The notes beneath the pieces are model-generated. The model ran no database searches, was not told the origin of the DNA, and was given only the letters and a program-made list of their open reading frames with translations. 64,000 bases of DNA, taken from the NCBI GenBank assembly GCA_030704615.1, contig CM060732.1, forward strand, positions 63,593,053 to 63,657,052, written 5' to 3'. Both the position numbers and the translations under genes were made by a program. The DNA comes from Takakia lepidozioides. Lineage: Eukaryota > Streptophyta > Takakiopsida > Takakiales > Takakiaceae. Below are positions 23,236 through 35,997 of this stretch, one piece after another (position 1 is the first letter of the stretch; the number at the start of each line of letters is the position of its first letter).

Positions 23236-25859
23236 GAGTGCATTAATGAAAATAATAATTTTTATATTATAATGTGGTGAACAATGTATTGGGTTGTGGT
23301 GAAAAAGATAAAACGGGTCTTCCATCAATGCACAACCGCAATTCCTTTTAATTTTGTTAACGTGCATTTTGACAGTTTTCCACCATTGAGGAATGGATAT
23401 CATCATAGAAGGATTATTTTTATAATGACAACCATCGTTATCATCGTGCTTGGATGAAGTACACCGACTAGGGTAGCCTGCGCCGTTGGCCTAAGTGTCA
23501 AGTATAAGTCCAACAACAATCCTCTATATATCCAAGTGCGTCTCCTATGTCGAGGCCCAAATGCGACCCTGGGGAAACCACTTCCATTTTTTACCAAACG
23601 GTGTGCAAAAAAATATAGGGTGACATATATTCTTTGAAAATAAAAGTTACAATATTCTTAGAAATGAAATTGGTTGTCCTTATTTGTGGATACCATATTT
23701 AAATCAAAAATAGGGTTATGAATATATGCTCCAATTATATATTTTTTAGAATTAGTATAGGGGTGCCACAATGGCAAGAGACATTGTATTGAGACTTCAT
23801 AAATGACTAGTTGGATTTGGATGACGAGACTTGGACACGGCTTGGATGAGAGGACTTGGTTTATGGAGCATACGTTTTGGTTTAGGATTGCTTTATTTTC
23901 TTCTCATTTTGTCTTCTTCTCCGATGCAAGAGTTTTGTTACACCAGTTGCTGACCTCATTGTGTTGTTGGAAGCTCCGGTTTATTCACTTGTTGTAAGGT
24001 ACTTCGTTCTCTCACATGAGGAATATTTTGTCACTACACTCAAAATATGCAACAGTTTTCCTCATTTGTTTGATAGATGCATTAGAGCATTGAGCAAGAA
24101 AATATTTTGCACTCTAAGAGATATTTAATTTTTTTATGTTATTATACGGTGTCAAATATTTGATGATTACAGTCAAATACAAAAAAAATAGCATGCCAGA
24201 TAATTGTGCATAGCGAAGACTCCGGCCAAAGCCGGCATAACTAAGAGCCACTTTGCCTTATGGCTATTGCCCCTTTCGGGGCTGGGCCCCAATTTAAAAT
24301 TAAATAATTATAGGGTGGAGGAAAAAAAGAAAAAGAAAAATACCCCCATAGAAAATACCTTTAAATCGCAGATGATTCCCTAAACTATATATGGAGTGAC
24401 TTTCCCGAGAATGCGACCTCTAGGGTAGCCTGTAGTCTTGGAATGCAATTAGTTAGGAGTAGTTTCCGTAGGACACACAAATGATTTGCCCTACGAGCGT
24501 GGGAGTTGGCCCTGCGCTTGCTGGTAGTTTTAGAGAGTGGGTGGATACCCTCCGCCGACCGTTGACCCTTTGTAAAGACCAGCGACACATTTCAGGGGTG
24601 GGCGGTTTTGAGCCTAACCCACCTCGTCGCCGGACTCCAGGCCCTGGATTGACATTTAGCCTTTCCCTTCGCGGCTGTGGGCGGCGAGGCTCGTCATATT
24701 TATGGTGCGTCTGCCGGGAGTTCGGTAAGTTGCTACTAACGGTTGGTTAGTTGTTGGAGTATTTTTGCACTAACATGGGTTGTTAATGTTTGAAACGGTA
24801 CGCCCTGAACCTAATTTTCTTTTGAATTTATGTGCATGTTTTGATAGGGTTGAGCCATAGTTGTTGTTGTAAGGTCCTAGGGAGCCTAGGAGAATTATTG
24901 CAAAAGTGTGAATATTATAAATATCGTGATCTAACAATTGTCATGGAAAATGCAGCATGATATATTTCTTTCAGTCGGTCGAGTGGTGGCATATGTCATT
25001 TGAAGCTCGGGTTCAAGGTCTTTATCAATTGATTTTTGGCACCAAGTCCGGGGAAGTCTCCATAGAGGTGGCCATATTGATTTGCCGAATGGCACGACGT
25101 CGTATTTTCCTCATTTTTTTAATTCAATACGCATTGGTCAGGCTGCTGCCAGCCACCTTTTCTTGGGCACCTTCATCTGACTTCCTCCATAGAGCTGCAC
25201 TTGGCTTGGCAAATTGCTTATTTGGATTGTTGCCCTTTGTGTCGAACAATAGCAGATGAAGGAATAGACCCTGCATTTCCAAGAGTGGATACAGAGGGCA
25301 ATGAAACGACTGTTCCCTTCAAACAGCTGTCATCTTACCCCGGGATCTTTACCCCCGACCGGAGTCCGAATCTTTACCGAGTAGTTTTCCTAGAATGGCT
25401 CTTTGGGTGTGGAATCAGAGGTTGACGATGGACATAATGCCACATCTAATGCATAACATCAAACTAATTCACCCACCCAGATTCTATGGGAAATGGACAA
25501 CATCTTCAGCATTGGTAATTGAGTTGATTACCACGCATCAGTTGGACTTGGCGGCATGAGTTGGCCCTGGAGAAGTAGAGTGGGATATCGATTACTCAGC
25601 TAAATTCCCTCCAACAACTCATCAAATTGACACCGATAGGTCACCCCAACTTTGGATATCACATGCTATTCCATCGGAGTTTATTCCCATTCTACCATTG
25701 AGGGTGATATGTGACTTGCCTTGGAACCACGCCCAATGGAACCACGGCAAGCACGCCCCTCATGACTCCAAGCATGTCACCAAGTTCCTCATCAGTTCAA
25801 CTGTCGTTAGCGGCGCCTCATTGTTCTCCTTCAGCAATCATGGGGATGATAAAGGACGT
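23236..25859. other. AT-rich, unrecognised region
   Basis: No convincing gene. An open frame at 24,957-25,259 and the stretch to 25,425 have no motif I can place. They may be the decayed 5' part of the retroelement whose C-terminus is at 25,860-26,235. Confidence 0.35.
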
Positions 25860-26235
25860 AGTTGCTCACTCCCATTGTAGAGCCCACTGAATGGCAGCAA
25901 TTTGTGGATGCTATGCTTTCCAAACGGCTTTTCTTTGAAAATAAGGCCAGGGCTAACATTGTTTGGGCGCAGGCTGTGCAGGCTCGTAACTACAATAAGA
26001 AAGTTCACTACTCGGAAGAATTCTTGATGGGCCCCAAAATGCGTGTGTGCGTCTGCAACTTGGGAAAATTATTTCCAAAACTTCGAAGCGCATTGAGAGC
26101 CCTTATCTCATCACTGAAAAGCTTCGTGGGAGAAAATTCTTGTTGCTTCCCCAACATCATTCCACGCCACACAGAGCTCACCCAGTGCATGTGGGTCACT
26201 CCCTGGTTCTCAACAAATTGGTCGTCGATCTTATC
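25860..26235 (+). pseudogene. gypsy-type pol C-terminal relic
   Basis: The frame reads MLSKRLFFENKARANIVWAQ then ARNYNKKVHYSEEF, which resembles the region after a Ty3/gypsy integrase core (helical, then basic, then a beta domain). After a frameshift come SKRIESPYLITEKL and HRAHPVHVGHSLVLN, matching the usual GPY/F-type and HPVFHVS-type ends. Upstream integrase and RT are not recognisable. The family call rests on these short blocks. Confidence 0.45.
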
Positions 26236-27786
26236 TGCTTAAATGTGGAAGGCACGATGACATGCTAACCTTTGTGTGTGTTTGAGTGCAGGGATTGTTT
26301 GTTTTTTTGGTGGTCTAAGTTGTGGCCATCTCTTTTGCGTGTGTGCCAAAACTGGTCGACTTCATACCATCATCATCTAGTGGGTAGTTGCGGCCTACAG
26401 TGGACCAAAATGAGACACCATGAGTCCCTAAAAGTACATAAAGGGGGATGTGACGAATCCTCAACCATTGGATTCGCTTCAATTTACGATCTCAACCATC
26501 TATTATTGACCATTAAAGACTTTATTTTCAAATTGCGATAGTTTCAGATCACGATAGTTTTTTTCAAATTTGACCTTGATCCATCCCGGGGGTCTACCCT
26601 TGGTCTATGTATTTAATGTGGTAGTGTTCATATTTCAAAGAATTATATATGTAGAGGACTTTACGAAAAATAGTTATTTTGAAGGCTCCAAATAGTACAT
26701 AAAGTTTATTTTACTTAATATTTTTGTCATTCTAGATTCTTTATCCCTCAAAACACATTTGGTCAAATCCCTTTTTCTAATTTTCTATGAATCATGCTTT
26801 AAAAAAAATCCATAACGGTCTTTATATGGACTATAACAAATCCTTATGGACTTGTTCAAAAGTCCATAATTTCTAACCATTTGCTTTTTTGGTTGTAAGA
26901 CTTGGAAGAGGGGAAATATATGTAGTTGAGCCTTCATAGCTTAGTCTTTTTTTACTAATAACATTTCCATTTGGGAGTAACATAATTTACAACTAATCAA
27001 GGTCCCAAAAAAACAATGTTGTGACAGCATTTTTTGTCCACCATAGGCTACAACTACCCTAGTGTTAGAAGAGGTGGAAGCCCATAGCACAGGCTTTAGC
27101 TCGTATTAATTTCTGCATCACTGTTGTAAAGTGATTGGGGTTTTCTCCCAGCGAGTTTTGTCGTTAGCCCACTTTGTAGGCGCAAGGTTTTCTCATTGAG
27201 GGTTTTTTCATCACTCTCACGCCGGATGCTAGTATTAGGCATGATGTGGATTGCTTAGCTTTGGTAGTTCGTTATTTCGGTTAGCTCGCAGGAGCTCACT
27301 TTCCTGGCGGGGGCAAGCTTTACATATGTAGAGCTCCAGATTCCATGGTGGTGCATATGCTCTCTTGTGAGTCCCTTGGATGAAAAGTAGAGGTAGTTGG
27401 ATATTAATAATGACAGTGACTATATTTGGTTATATGATTGTCATACACTAACAGTCATGAGATAAGCCAACCTGGAAACTGAGCTAGCCGATGTGAGGTC
27501 TTGTAATCTGCATGCCCAATGAGAATTATGCATTTGGATCTCCAGATAAGTCTCTCATGATTAGTTAAATCAAGAGTTCATCAAGCTGAGGTAGGATGTT
27601 TTTGATGATCAACCCGGTGCAGTGGATGTGTGAGTGCTTCTGGATGAAACAGCTTTGATACTCTGCCGCGTATAGTGATTGGCTTAGCTTGTGTGTGCTC
27701 TGTGATAGATCCTCCCTTGTCGGCTTAGCAAGGTTCTACAGCTTACATTTCCATGTGCATGATTTTAAGAGCATGGGAGTTTAGCT
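26236..27786. other. unrecognised non-coding region
   Basis: AT-rich sequence without gene signatures. The segment around 26,440-26,540 (GGGGGATGTGACGAATCC...) looks like retroelement 3'-end or LTR sequence but has no partner in the window. Confidence 0.35.
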
Positions 27787-27990
27787 TTACATGTTGCGTT
27801 TAGGGCAGTTGGAACGCAAGTGACCTTCTCCGTTACAGATGAAGCAGGTTGCAGAGATTAGCTCATCTCTGATCGCTACAACGATGAAAGAATTGAGGGT
27901 AGGTAGCTTGATCCAACATGAGGACCACCAACTTAGGGACCTCTCCACCTTTGGTGAAATCAAAGTTTGCCACATCATTGTCCACACTCA
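27787..27990 (-). pseudogene. gag zinc-knuckle relic
   Basis: The minus strand encodes CFICNGEGHLRSNC, a perfect CCHC knuckle (C-x2-C-x4-H-x4-C), followed by PKRNM and a stop. This is the nucleocapsid part of a retrotransposon gag protein. The rest of the gag is not recognisable. Confidence 0.6.
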
Positions 27991-29219
27991 TGATGTTGTC
28001 CTGAACGGCTCAAACACGTTCAGTGAGCCAATGAAGGTGCCAAAGTTGGCGCCTATTTCAGGGAGGGAAGTAAGATAAGTAGCCAGGAGGAAGGGTATAT
28101 GTTTTAATTAAAGACAAAATACATGATGAACGCTGGAACAAATATGCACTAACTAGAAGTTTTTTCATGAAACCGTGATGTTAACCCCTAAAGGACGAGC
28201 TAACTTTTGGGAGTTTTCCCAAAAAGTGGGCCATACCCTCCATTGCTGAGCTGTAACTTCCTACCCCCTTACATCTAGCTAGATGAACCGTTCCATTTCA
28301 TCCCTACCTACTATATGAAGGTCCTCAGAAAATTGTAATCCGGATAAGGGGCAACCAACATGTCATTTCCCAAAATCGCAGACCAAAATGCCAAAAATAT
28401 GGGGGGGCTGCTTTGTATGTGAGTTTGGGGGGGTGAAATCGGATCCCACTTACTCTACTTACCCCAATGCAGTGCAAGGGCAAGCAAAATTGTTTGAATA
28501 TTGATTCCTGCGGTCAGTAGATGCTTGTCCCCAAGACAAAGGGCCTCCACAATGTTTTTGGGGATTCAGACATAAATTGCAAGGTGGATGGGGTCTTTTG
28601 GCAATTTTCAGGCCAGTGCCAATTCAGGCATTTGGGTGCTGGTCCGGTGACTTCTTCGACGACTTAGTTTCGGGCCACGTCAGGCAAAATCACAGGCCCT
28701 GCGTAGGGCAAAAAGCAAAACCGAAACAAGCCCCTGAGTTGCCCGTCACCACGACGACTACCCAACCGGCCGGCCAACTGCCTCACTTCCCTGCAGCATG
28801 ACAAGGTCTCTCTATCTTGCCCTCTTTGAAGCTCTCTCTCACTCTCTCGTCATTACCATCCAAAACCAAAATTGAGGGGGATTTGAACCCCCTGATCTGC
28901 CCGTATGTGCAGACAGCCCCCCCCCCCCCCCCCAAGCAGCCAGAGAACCCCCTCCAACAAGGCAACAAACCCCCACTGCAGCAACCTCCTGGAGACCCCC
29001 AAAAATCTGCAACCACCCAACCACAGCCCAGAAACCCCTTCTGCATTGTGCCCTGTCATCATGGACTCCCAACCAAAACAACAAGAACAGAAACCCCATG
29101 GCAACCCAGCAATGCAACCCCTTGCAATGCTTCCTGTCGCGGCCCTTTGCCTTGAGGGCAGGGGGGTCGGGACACAAGGGGGGTTGCCCCTGTGGTGGGG
29201 GCAATGGCAACAATAGGTA
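27991..29219. other. non-coding region before the gypsy LTR
   Basis: Contains dispersed repeat copy 2 (28,104-28,183) and a C homopolymer (about 28,918-28,933). On the minus strand a T-arm-like hairpin GGGGGTTCAAATCCCCC lies near 28,875. Pro-rich frames around 28.8-29.2 kb come from the C-rich composition. Confidence 0.4.
28104..28183. repeat. dispersed repeat, copy 2
   Basis: Shares AAGACAAAATACATGATGAA and TCATGAAACCGTGATGTTAA with 5,577-5,672, same orientation. Confidence 0.6.
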
Positions 29220-29860
29220 CGGGGGCTGAAATACCCTTGAGTGCCCAAGGCACTCAAGGAGGCGGAGGCGCTCACTAGGTGGAGCCCCGCACACCGGGTT
29301 GTGGTGGGGGTGGTTCCACGAGGGGTAGTGGTAGCTTAGTGGGTTTTAGTGGGGGTGGCATAGGACTCACCATGGGGCGGAGATCTTGTGGTATGAGTCA
29401 TGGGGAGTCTTGGGACTCATCACGGTCCAATGGGGCTGGGATGGGTGGGCCAAGACTCACCGTGACTCATCACCGAGAATCGAGAGTCTTCGTGGTGGTT
29501 TGCCATAAAATGGCAGGGTTGTTTGTGAAACCCACGCAGACAGTCACAGAAGTATATATAGGGAGTAGTAACCCCGAGAACGGTGCAAGCCCGTTGGTGA
29601 CCAAAAACTAGTGAGTGAGCGAGTGAGCCGGAAAGCGACCATGGAGAGGGGAGCTATTCCGGACTGCCATCTACCAAAGGGAATTTCCACTAGGCCCAAA
29701 TTGGTGGAGGGTCTTTTGGAGGAGCAAAAGGGGACCGTTATGTCCCGGTGAACAGCTGAAGCTCCGAGTTGGCCCGACGGCCAGTTTGGGAGTTAGGCGC
29801 GCGCATCAAAGCGAGTAACTATGACTTGAAGGGGATCTTACCGAAGTGAGGTGCACGACA
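29220..29860 (+). repeat. probable 5' LTR of the Ty3/gypsy element (start not defined)
   Basis: The right border is set by ...GCACGACA at 29,860, two bases before the primer-binding site. A TATATATA box at 29,553-29,560 sits where an LTR promoter would be. No second LTR is in the window because the element's 3' end is truncated, so the left border is only an estimate. Confidence 0.5.
29553..29560 (+). promoter_or_regulatory. TATA box of the gypsy LTR
   Basis: TATATATA followed by GGGAG, about 310 bp before the primer-binding site. Confidence 0.45.
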
Positions 29861-29862
29861 CT

Positions 29863-29874
29863 TGGTATCAGAGC
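29863..29874 (+). promoter_or_regulatory. primer-binding site (initiator tRNA-Met)
   Basis: TGGTATCAGAGC is the standard plant LTR-retrotransposon site that pairs with the 3' end of initiator tRNA-Met to prime reverse transcription. Confidence 0.9.
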
Positions 29875-29915
29875 TTAGAGTTCAGTACTTGATCGTCCTT
29901 GAGATCGGCCTCATC

Positions 29916-31129
29916 ATGGGGTCGGGCAAGCCAAAGCGAAAGCGGAATGGCCTGAAAGATGATGATCCTAGTGAGCCTAGTGGAGGCGACGTGTCACCAA
30001 AGCGGCAATTTGAGGAAGCGATTCATGCTTTTGAAAGCGAGGCCACTCAAGAACGAAATGAATCTGGGGAGTCGGAGCCCGAGGACTTCCCAGAGGCTCC
30101 GGCAGACCAACAGATGTCTCCCATGCCAGCAGCCTTTTGGGAAGGGTTGTTGACGCAATTTGGCGGGACGTTGAAAGACGTGTTGAGGGCAGCTAATGTC
30201 ACTTCCACTAAGGCAAAGTTTAAGGTGAAGCCTAAGGAACCCGACACCTTTGAGGGCGTCCAAAATCGGAAGGCACTCAACATATGGCTCTTGGAGCTAG
30301 AGTAGTACTTCCAGACGGCCAAGTTGAGTGACGAGGATCGGGTGGAAGTGGCTCCCACCTATTTGAGGGGCTATGCTCAACAATGGTGGTAGAAACACCT
30401 TCATGACCAAGGTCCAAACACAGAAACCTTGAGCTGGAGTGGGTTCAAGGAACTTATGAAAATACAGTTTGTGCCCCTCAACGCGTCCTTGCTCGCCCGA
30501 GACAAGATGAGTAATTTGAAGCAAATGGATGACATTCAGGGATATGATCAGGCTTTCAATGTGCTGTTGCTCAAAGTCGCGGATATGGCAGAACCAGAAA
30601 TAGTCTTCAACTTTGTGGCGGGTCTGGCTTCATGGGCCAGGCGGAAGTTGGAGGAGAAGCCACCTAAGACTTTGAACAAGGCAATTGAAAGGGCTGAATA
30701 TTTCTCGGATGTCCCTAGGAGCGAAAGACAAGGCCGTACGGAGCTGAACCACAAGAAGACCCGGTGGGAGGGTGACTCCTTCCGACCGGAAAAGAAGTGG
30801 GATAGGCCACGCGGCGACAATGGCACATGAAAATCGAAGGGAGGGCCTTCACACATCCCGGTGCTTCGAAAGGAAAATCAGGTGCGACGGCTTATGGTGG
30901 ACAGAATGCGACCTTCGATGGAGTGTGCTTTAATTGCGGGGAGCCTGGGCACATGATCAAGAAGTGCGTGAAACCCCGACAATTGAACATGACTTGGGCG
31001 GCCACGGAGCTGTCCGAAGATTCCATCAATCGCTTGGTGGAGGCGGTGGTCGTCAAGACTTGCAAGGTAGGCAACTACTCTTGTGAGTTGTATCAGGAAA
31101 CTGACGCCTTGCAAAAAAGAGTCAGTTAA
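29916..31129 (+). pseudogene. Ty3/gypsy gag with CCHC knuckle, broken
   Basis: Starts with a basic N-terminus (MGSGKPKRKRNGLKDDD) 42 bp after the primer-binding site. An acidic segment follows, then the retrotransposon gag domain (APTYLRGYAQQWW; SWSGFKELMKIQFVPLNA; FVAGLASWARRKLEE). A frameshift at about 30,830 precedes the zinc knuckle CFNCGEPGHMIKKC (about 30,927-30,968). In-frame TAG codons at 30,303 and after QQWW break it. Gag would form the virus-like particle in the cytoplasm. It is followed directly by the protease. Confidence 0.85.
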
Positions 31130-31299
31130 TGTTCGTGAATGGGATAATTTCCGGAACTAACGTATTGTTGTTGGTGGACACAGGAGCGTCGCACTCCTTC
31201 ATGACACCGACAACGGCACGGAAGCTGGGGTTCCCGACAAGTGATGTGTGGGGCTCCATTGAAGTGCGTTTTGCCAAAGGAGAACCATTGTCATGGTTT
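31130..31299 (+). pseudogene. gypsy aspartic protease, truncated by insertion
   Basis: VNGIISGTNVLLLVDTGASH contains the DTGAS active site (about 31,177-31,191). The fold continues SFMTPTTARKLGF to VRFAKGEPLSW and then stops at a foreign junction near 31,299. The second half of the protease is missing or lies beyond the 7.4-kb interruption. Confidence 0.8.
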
Positions 31300-32807
31300 T
31301 AGTCATGGTTATCTAGAATTACATACTTCTAGTTAACTAGGACATTTTAGATATTTATATTTATATTTGTGTGTTGGGACTTCATTTGGTCTCACCTGCC
31401 AAATGAGGTGTCGAGCCTCACTTGGGACATGGGGATAGGTTTTCCCCTTTGAGGATGGAGGAGGCTCATCTTCTTGTAGTTGAGCCTCCATAAGCCTCTC
31501 TCACCTCCATAGCTCTAGGTATTGAGAGGGAGTGTGGTGAGGGCTTTGTAGGGTGGATTCCCTTAGCAAGGGTGCCCTTGGCTTGACTTAGTTTATGTGA
31601 TTGAGTGGATTCATGAGTGGAGGGTTTCCATTATGTTCACTTTCATTCTCACTACAAGAAGATCACCTTATGCTTATGAGTGCAGAGTGTAAGGATAGTT
31701 TTGCACTTGTTTTGGTGTACACCAAGGAGTGAGAGAGCTAGGAAAGCTCAAGTATCTCACAAGGCTTGCAAGGTGTTGCAAGGGAGAGTGTATTTGCATT
31801 GCATCAAGGAGGTGGAGAGCTCAAGGAGAGAGCTCTTGAGTTATAAAACTTTGCAAGTATTACAAGGAGAAAGTTTTGTGTGTGCGGAAGCAAAAGGTCT
31901 GAAAGTTTGAGAAAAAGGAGCGTCATCTCTTGTATCTCAAGTATTGTGACAACCATTTGTCAGGCTTCTATGGTGGAAAGGATGCATTGAGGGTTTGTAG
32001 AAGCATTATTGTGCACCAAGGATTTGAGAGTTTGGAAAAGAGCTCTTGCATCACAAGAGAAGCGTCTTGTGTGTGGAGAAGATAGACACTAGGGTTTCAA
32101 GAGCAAGCTCTAGTTGTTCATGGTGTGAAAGAGAAGTCAAAGAGCGGCACATGCTTGGGTTAGAAACACCATAGAAAGAGTACAACAAGGATAGCTTGAG
32201 GAGCATTGAGTAGCTCAAGAGAAGCTAAGAAGTGGTTGTTTTATCCATGGTGAAATGAAGCTAGATGGGGTTTCATTTGGTTGACAAACAAGCAAGCTAA
32301 GGCGCTAGAAGGGAGTGCTTTTGCTAGTTCTATGAGTTCTTGGATTGCTCTTGGTGAAGCAAGTGGTTGACCAAGCAAGTGGCGCATGTGTGGAGCATGC
32401 TTTCCAAGTGCGGCTTCCAACTTCAAGCTTGAGGAGAGCTAGAAGGTGAAGGGAACAAGTTCATTCATTTGTGTATGAGGTGATGCTTATGTGGAGCATG
32501 TTTTCAGCCCATTGAGGCTTCTATTTTCAAGCCTTGGAGAGCAAGAAGAAAGGAAAAGGGCTGGTTTCCACTTAGGTGAAGGAAAAGCACTTGTAGAGTA
32601 CATGCTTGAGTTGGGGCTTCAACCTTAAGCTTGAGGAGAGCACGACTCTTGAGCTAGCAAGTGAAGGGACTTAAATCTTACTCTTTGCATGAGATGGAGA
32701 TGTATTGATGTTTGGAGAAGCAACACATAAAAGCCAAGAATGGAGTATGTGTGTGGATGGCCAAAGAAGAGCACACGAATGAGTGCAAGACTTGGTTGCT
32801 TGTCAAA
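31300..32807. repeat. dispersed LTR-like repeat family, copy 1
   Basis: Non-coding and purine-rich. It contains the hairpin GAGGCTCATCTTC...GTTGAGCCTCC near 31,460-31,490, and GTGGATTCCCTTAGCAAGGG followed by CTTGGCTTGACTT. The same landmarks recur at 38,290-38,420 and, more diverged, 60,170-60,330. No pol gene is attached. It forms the left part of the DNA inserted in the gypsy protease. Confidence 0.5.
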
Positions 32808-32829
32808 CACTACAACAAATTGCGGCTTT

Positions 32830-34330
32830 TACGTCTCTGTGTTATGACTGCAAATGCAGTCATGGAAGCCATTTACGACTTCCTGACTCTGCAGACGTAA
32901 AGACCTAGTCAGTTGTGACATGGCAGATATGACTCTCCAGGCTGGCTGTCACGTGGCGCCAGAGCAGCTGTGGGGGTAGTCATACACGCTGGCTTTACTG
33001 AATGACTGAACGGACAGTGTAGTCCATGTCAGCGGCTGTGCAAGAGTGGCACGTGCTCGATGCAGGAAATGACACGTGGCAGAGTGTTTAGCTCTCCATG
33101 ACTGCGAACTATGACTACGGGTGTGCTAATCTGGTTGCAACACATGGCACGTTGTAGTTTTTACACGTGGTCCATCAGCAGATAGACATGTGTCATGATG
33201 GGTGTTTTTTTGGGGTGTATTGCTATTTTTTTACATATTTGTATTTCTGCCACGTGGTGTAGTACTATTGGAGAGTGAAAATAGATGTAGTCATTATTAT
33301 GACTATGATAGCAGTCATGTACATGTCTATTACAACAATGAAATATAATATATAATACAAAGAGAACAAGGCAGCAAGACATAACTGCAACAAGCTGAGC
33401 AAAACCAAGAGATTGCATACCATCTCTATTTACCAATCTATTTATCATTATCATTTTTGTTGCGATCTAAAAATACATTAAATAGTCGCATGTTCTCATG
33501 TGAATTATTTTGTCTAACTATAACACTTTGAAAAGTGTTCACCCAGAATCTTCTAATTACTCATGTATTCCATCAATCTGCAACCCATCAAAAACGGCTT
33601 GCATGGCTTTAAGAATTACTACAGCAAGGACATTTGTTTGTTTTCCAAGTTCTTGCATAAGATGCACCAACCAATATTGCATTGTGAGACACTCACTCGC
33701 TATACTCCAAAGCGTCCAGGGAAGGTCACTGAGCAACCTGCCAAGGTGGAAACAATTAAGAGAATTATCTAATACCATATATGAAAAACCAATGCCAGTG
33801 TTGTTTATGGTAACTTTTATCCCATGTCCTAAACAAACCAAAGCAAAAAGGTTGGTGTGTATTGGCGAAGCCGTCAGATACTTCACAAAGAAACATGCAC
33901 TAAAAATTAAACCCAGGATGATAGGAAGGTCACTCACGTTTATACAAAGACATCTTGCCCATTGCCCAGCACCCTGCGTCACCCACACTCTATCTCTATT
34001 CCTTCAGCTATCCATGCCTCTGCACAAATCAAGCATTCATCCTTACTTTGCTGCTAGCAGCTGACAATGACAGCCTACATTTGTTCTAGGAAACACCCAA
34101 CTCAGCGTAGCACACTAATTCCTATGCTGAATTGCGTCTGCTACTCTCTGAAATGTAGCAGGCATTCACCTTTCTGCCCCGGTTGACCCATCAGTGACTG
34201 GGCTCAGATAAGTATTCATTCCACAGCTTCTCCTCATCTCTGTTACCTATTTTTTGACACTTTCCTGTTGTCACATTGGCAGTATCATGTCAAAGTCACT
34301 CCAAACTAGATTCACTCAATCAGCTAACTT
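32830..34330. other. CACTA left interior with overlapping unassigned frames
   Basis: The first ~330 bp hold repeated GTCATGAC/ATGACT subterminal motifs. At 33,510-34,064 (plus) and 33,557-33,988 (minus, hydrophobic) two frames overlap. I recognise neither. The last part (33,990-34,210) repeats non-coding DNA that flanks PPR relic C near 11,990-12,140. Confidence 0.4.
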
Positions 34331-34339
34331 GCAGAATTG

Positions 34340-34640
34340 AACATGTAAATTTAGGGCCGATTCTGATAAGAGGGAAAAACAGGGTGAAATGTGTTGAAGA
34401 AGATGCCTTCATTAGCAATGCCTGATTTTATCACTTGTGCCGCTGCTCCCAGTTGACCATCTACCCATGCAGGTTTCTTGTAGCTATTGATCCACAGGTA
34501 ATCACAGGTAATCTTGTGCTTGAAATCTGGCCTTCTTGGATGAATCTGGACCCACACGAAATCCCTGCTCCTTCAGCTATCCATGCCTCTGCACAAATCA
34601 TGCATACATCCTCGCCTTGCTGCTAGCAGCTGACAATGAC
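34340..34640 (-). pseudogene. PPR leader/N-terminal fragment in the CACTA element
   Basis: The minus strand encodes SYKKPAWVDGQLGAAAQVIK, the same N-terminal leader found at 11.88, 45.9 and 47.2 kb, with the same flanking non-coding sequence (GGGTGAAATGTGTTGAAGAA). No PPR repeats are attached in frame. Confidence 0.6.
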
Positions 34641-34721
34641 AGCCTAGAATTGTCAAAGCAAACACTAGCAGGGAAAACAGGGTGAAATATGTTGAAGAAG
34701 GTACCTTCATCCTTTTCTCCA

Positions 34722-35165
34722 TCATTTGCTTTCAGGTGTCCAAAGCCCCATCCCGCGCTCCTGCTCTGCACACCCTTCAAGCATCGCATTCCACGACACC
34801 ACATCTAGTTCAGCCATAGTGTTGAACACTCCCTTGGCATCCTCAATGCTCCCACATTTAGCATACATGGCCACCAGAGCCATGTTCAGGATGACATCTG
34901 GTACAATTGCAGATTTGATGATGTCACCAGGGATCTCTTTGCCCTTTTCCAGGGCTGCAGACGCACTGCAAACGCACACAAACGTTATGTCGGCGGCCTT
35001 CACCCCTTCCCCCATCATTTTCTCAAAGGTTGGAGCCTCCATCCCGCACCCCAGCTGTGCATACCCAGCAAGCATCGCACTCCACGACACCACATCTCGT
35101 TCATCCACAGTGTTGAACACTCCCTTTGCATCCTCAATGCACCCACAATTGGCGTACATGTCCAC
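34722..35165 (-). pseudogene. PPR fragment, 147 open codons, in the CACTA element
   Basis: An uninterrupted frame of PPR repeats: MDMYANCGCIEDAKGVFNTV, RDVVSWSAMLAGYAQLGCGM, VSWNAMLEGCAEQ, and GDIIKSAIVPDVILNMALVA. It has no upstream start of its own gene, no E or DYW domain, and stops at TAG near 34,722. One ~10-residue deletion near SASAALEKGKE removes part of a motif. The frame stays open across about 440 bp, which is unusual for this window. Confidence 0.75.
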
Positions 35166-35997
35166 CAGGGCAGGTCAAAAGGACATGTGGTAATTTGACA
35201 GGCATTCACCTCCTGACTTGGCTATTCCCAACCCATCCTGCCATTGGCAAGAGATTCCACAGAAGCTGATAGTTGTCTGTTTGACTGTATAACTATGTAT
35301 CTCTTGCTTTCTTACAGCTTGTACTATGACACGCGTAATGCTCTTGTTGTGTTGAATCATTTCACGCCTTCAGGTTTCAGAACAAACATTACCGTCTTTC
35401 TTTATCAGACATGTGCACCAAGACAGAATCTCACCAAAAGATTGTTGGTGTTCAACAGTACCATACATGAAGATAACTAGCACCAAAAGGGCATATGAAG
35501 CTTATTCTGCTCTCCACTGGTATTAGCTTGCACCAGGACTTTCAATGGCTGTCTTCCAGTCCACCCACGGCCCGCTGTAAATGGCTTGCAACCTACATAT
35601 TTTCAAGAGAGCTGATTACCATGAAAATTTCAAAACTGGCTTTACAAACCTAATAATTCAAGCATAATCAGCATTCAAGCTAAGGAAGCTTTACAAGCAT
35701 CGTGTTGCGAGTAAAGCCTTGGCAATGTCACCAGGAAATCCTTGGCTGAATGGATGACACTGAAATAATGGAGCTTGAAATCCGGCCCTCTTGGACGAAT
35801 TTGGGCCCACACTCTATCCCTGCTCCTTCAGCTATCTATGCCTCTGCACAAAATCCTTCAGCTATCTATGCATACATCCTTGCCTTCTGCTAGCAGCTGA
35901 CAATGACAGCCTAGAATTGTTCCAGCAAACACCCCCAACCCTACTTATCAACGAGCAATGAGCTAACTTACAAAATTCAATATGCATCTCAGGCGTC
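35166..35997. other. CACTA interior spacer
   Basis: No gene. 35,780-35,940 again repeats the PPR 5'-flank sequence (CTGACAATGACAGCCTAGAA). Confidence 0.45.

Noticed and set aside
28870-28900. T-arm-like hairpin GGGGGTTCAAATCCCCC (minus)
   Set aside because: No acceptor, D or anticodon stem can be drawn around it, so it is not a tRNA gene. At most it is a short tRNA-derived remnant.
28783-29294. Gly/Pro-rich frames up to 151 codons on both strands
   Set aside because: Composition effect of C/G-rich, partly homopolymeric DNA. No motif, and frames overlap in opposite directions.
33510-34064. 184-codon plus-strand frame in the CACTA element
   Set aside because: No domain found and a hydrophobic frame overlaps on the minus strand. 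The right end is duplicated non-coding PPR flank, so it is unlikely to be a gene.
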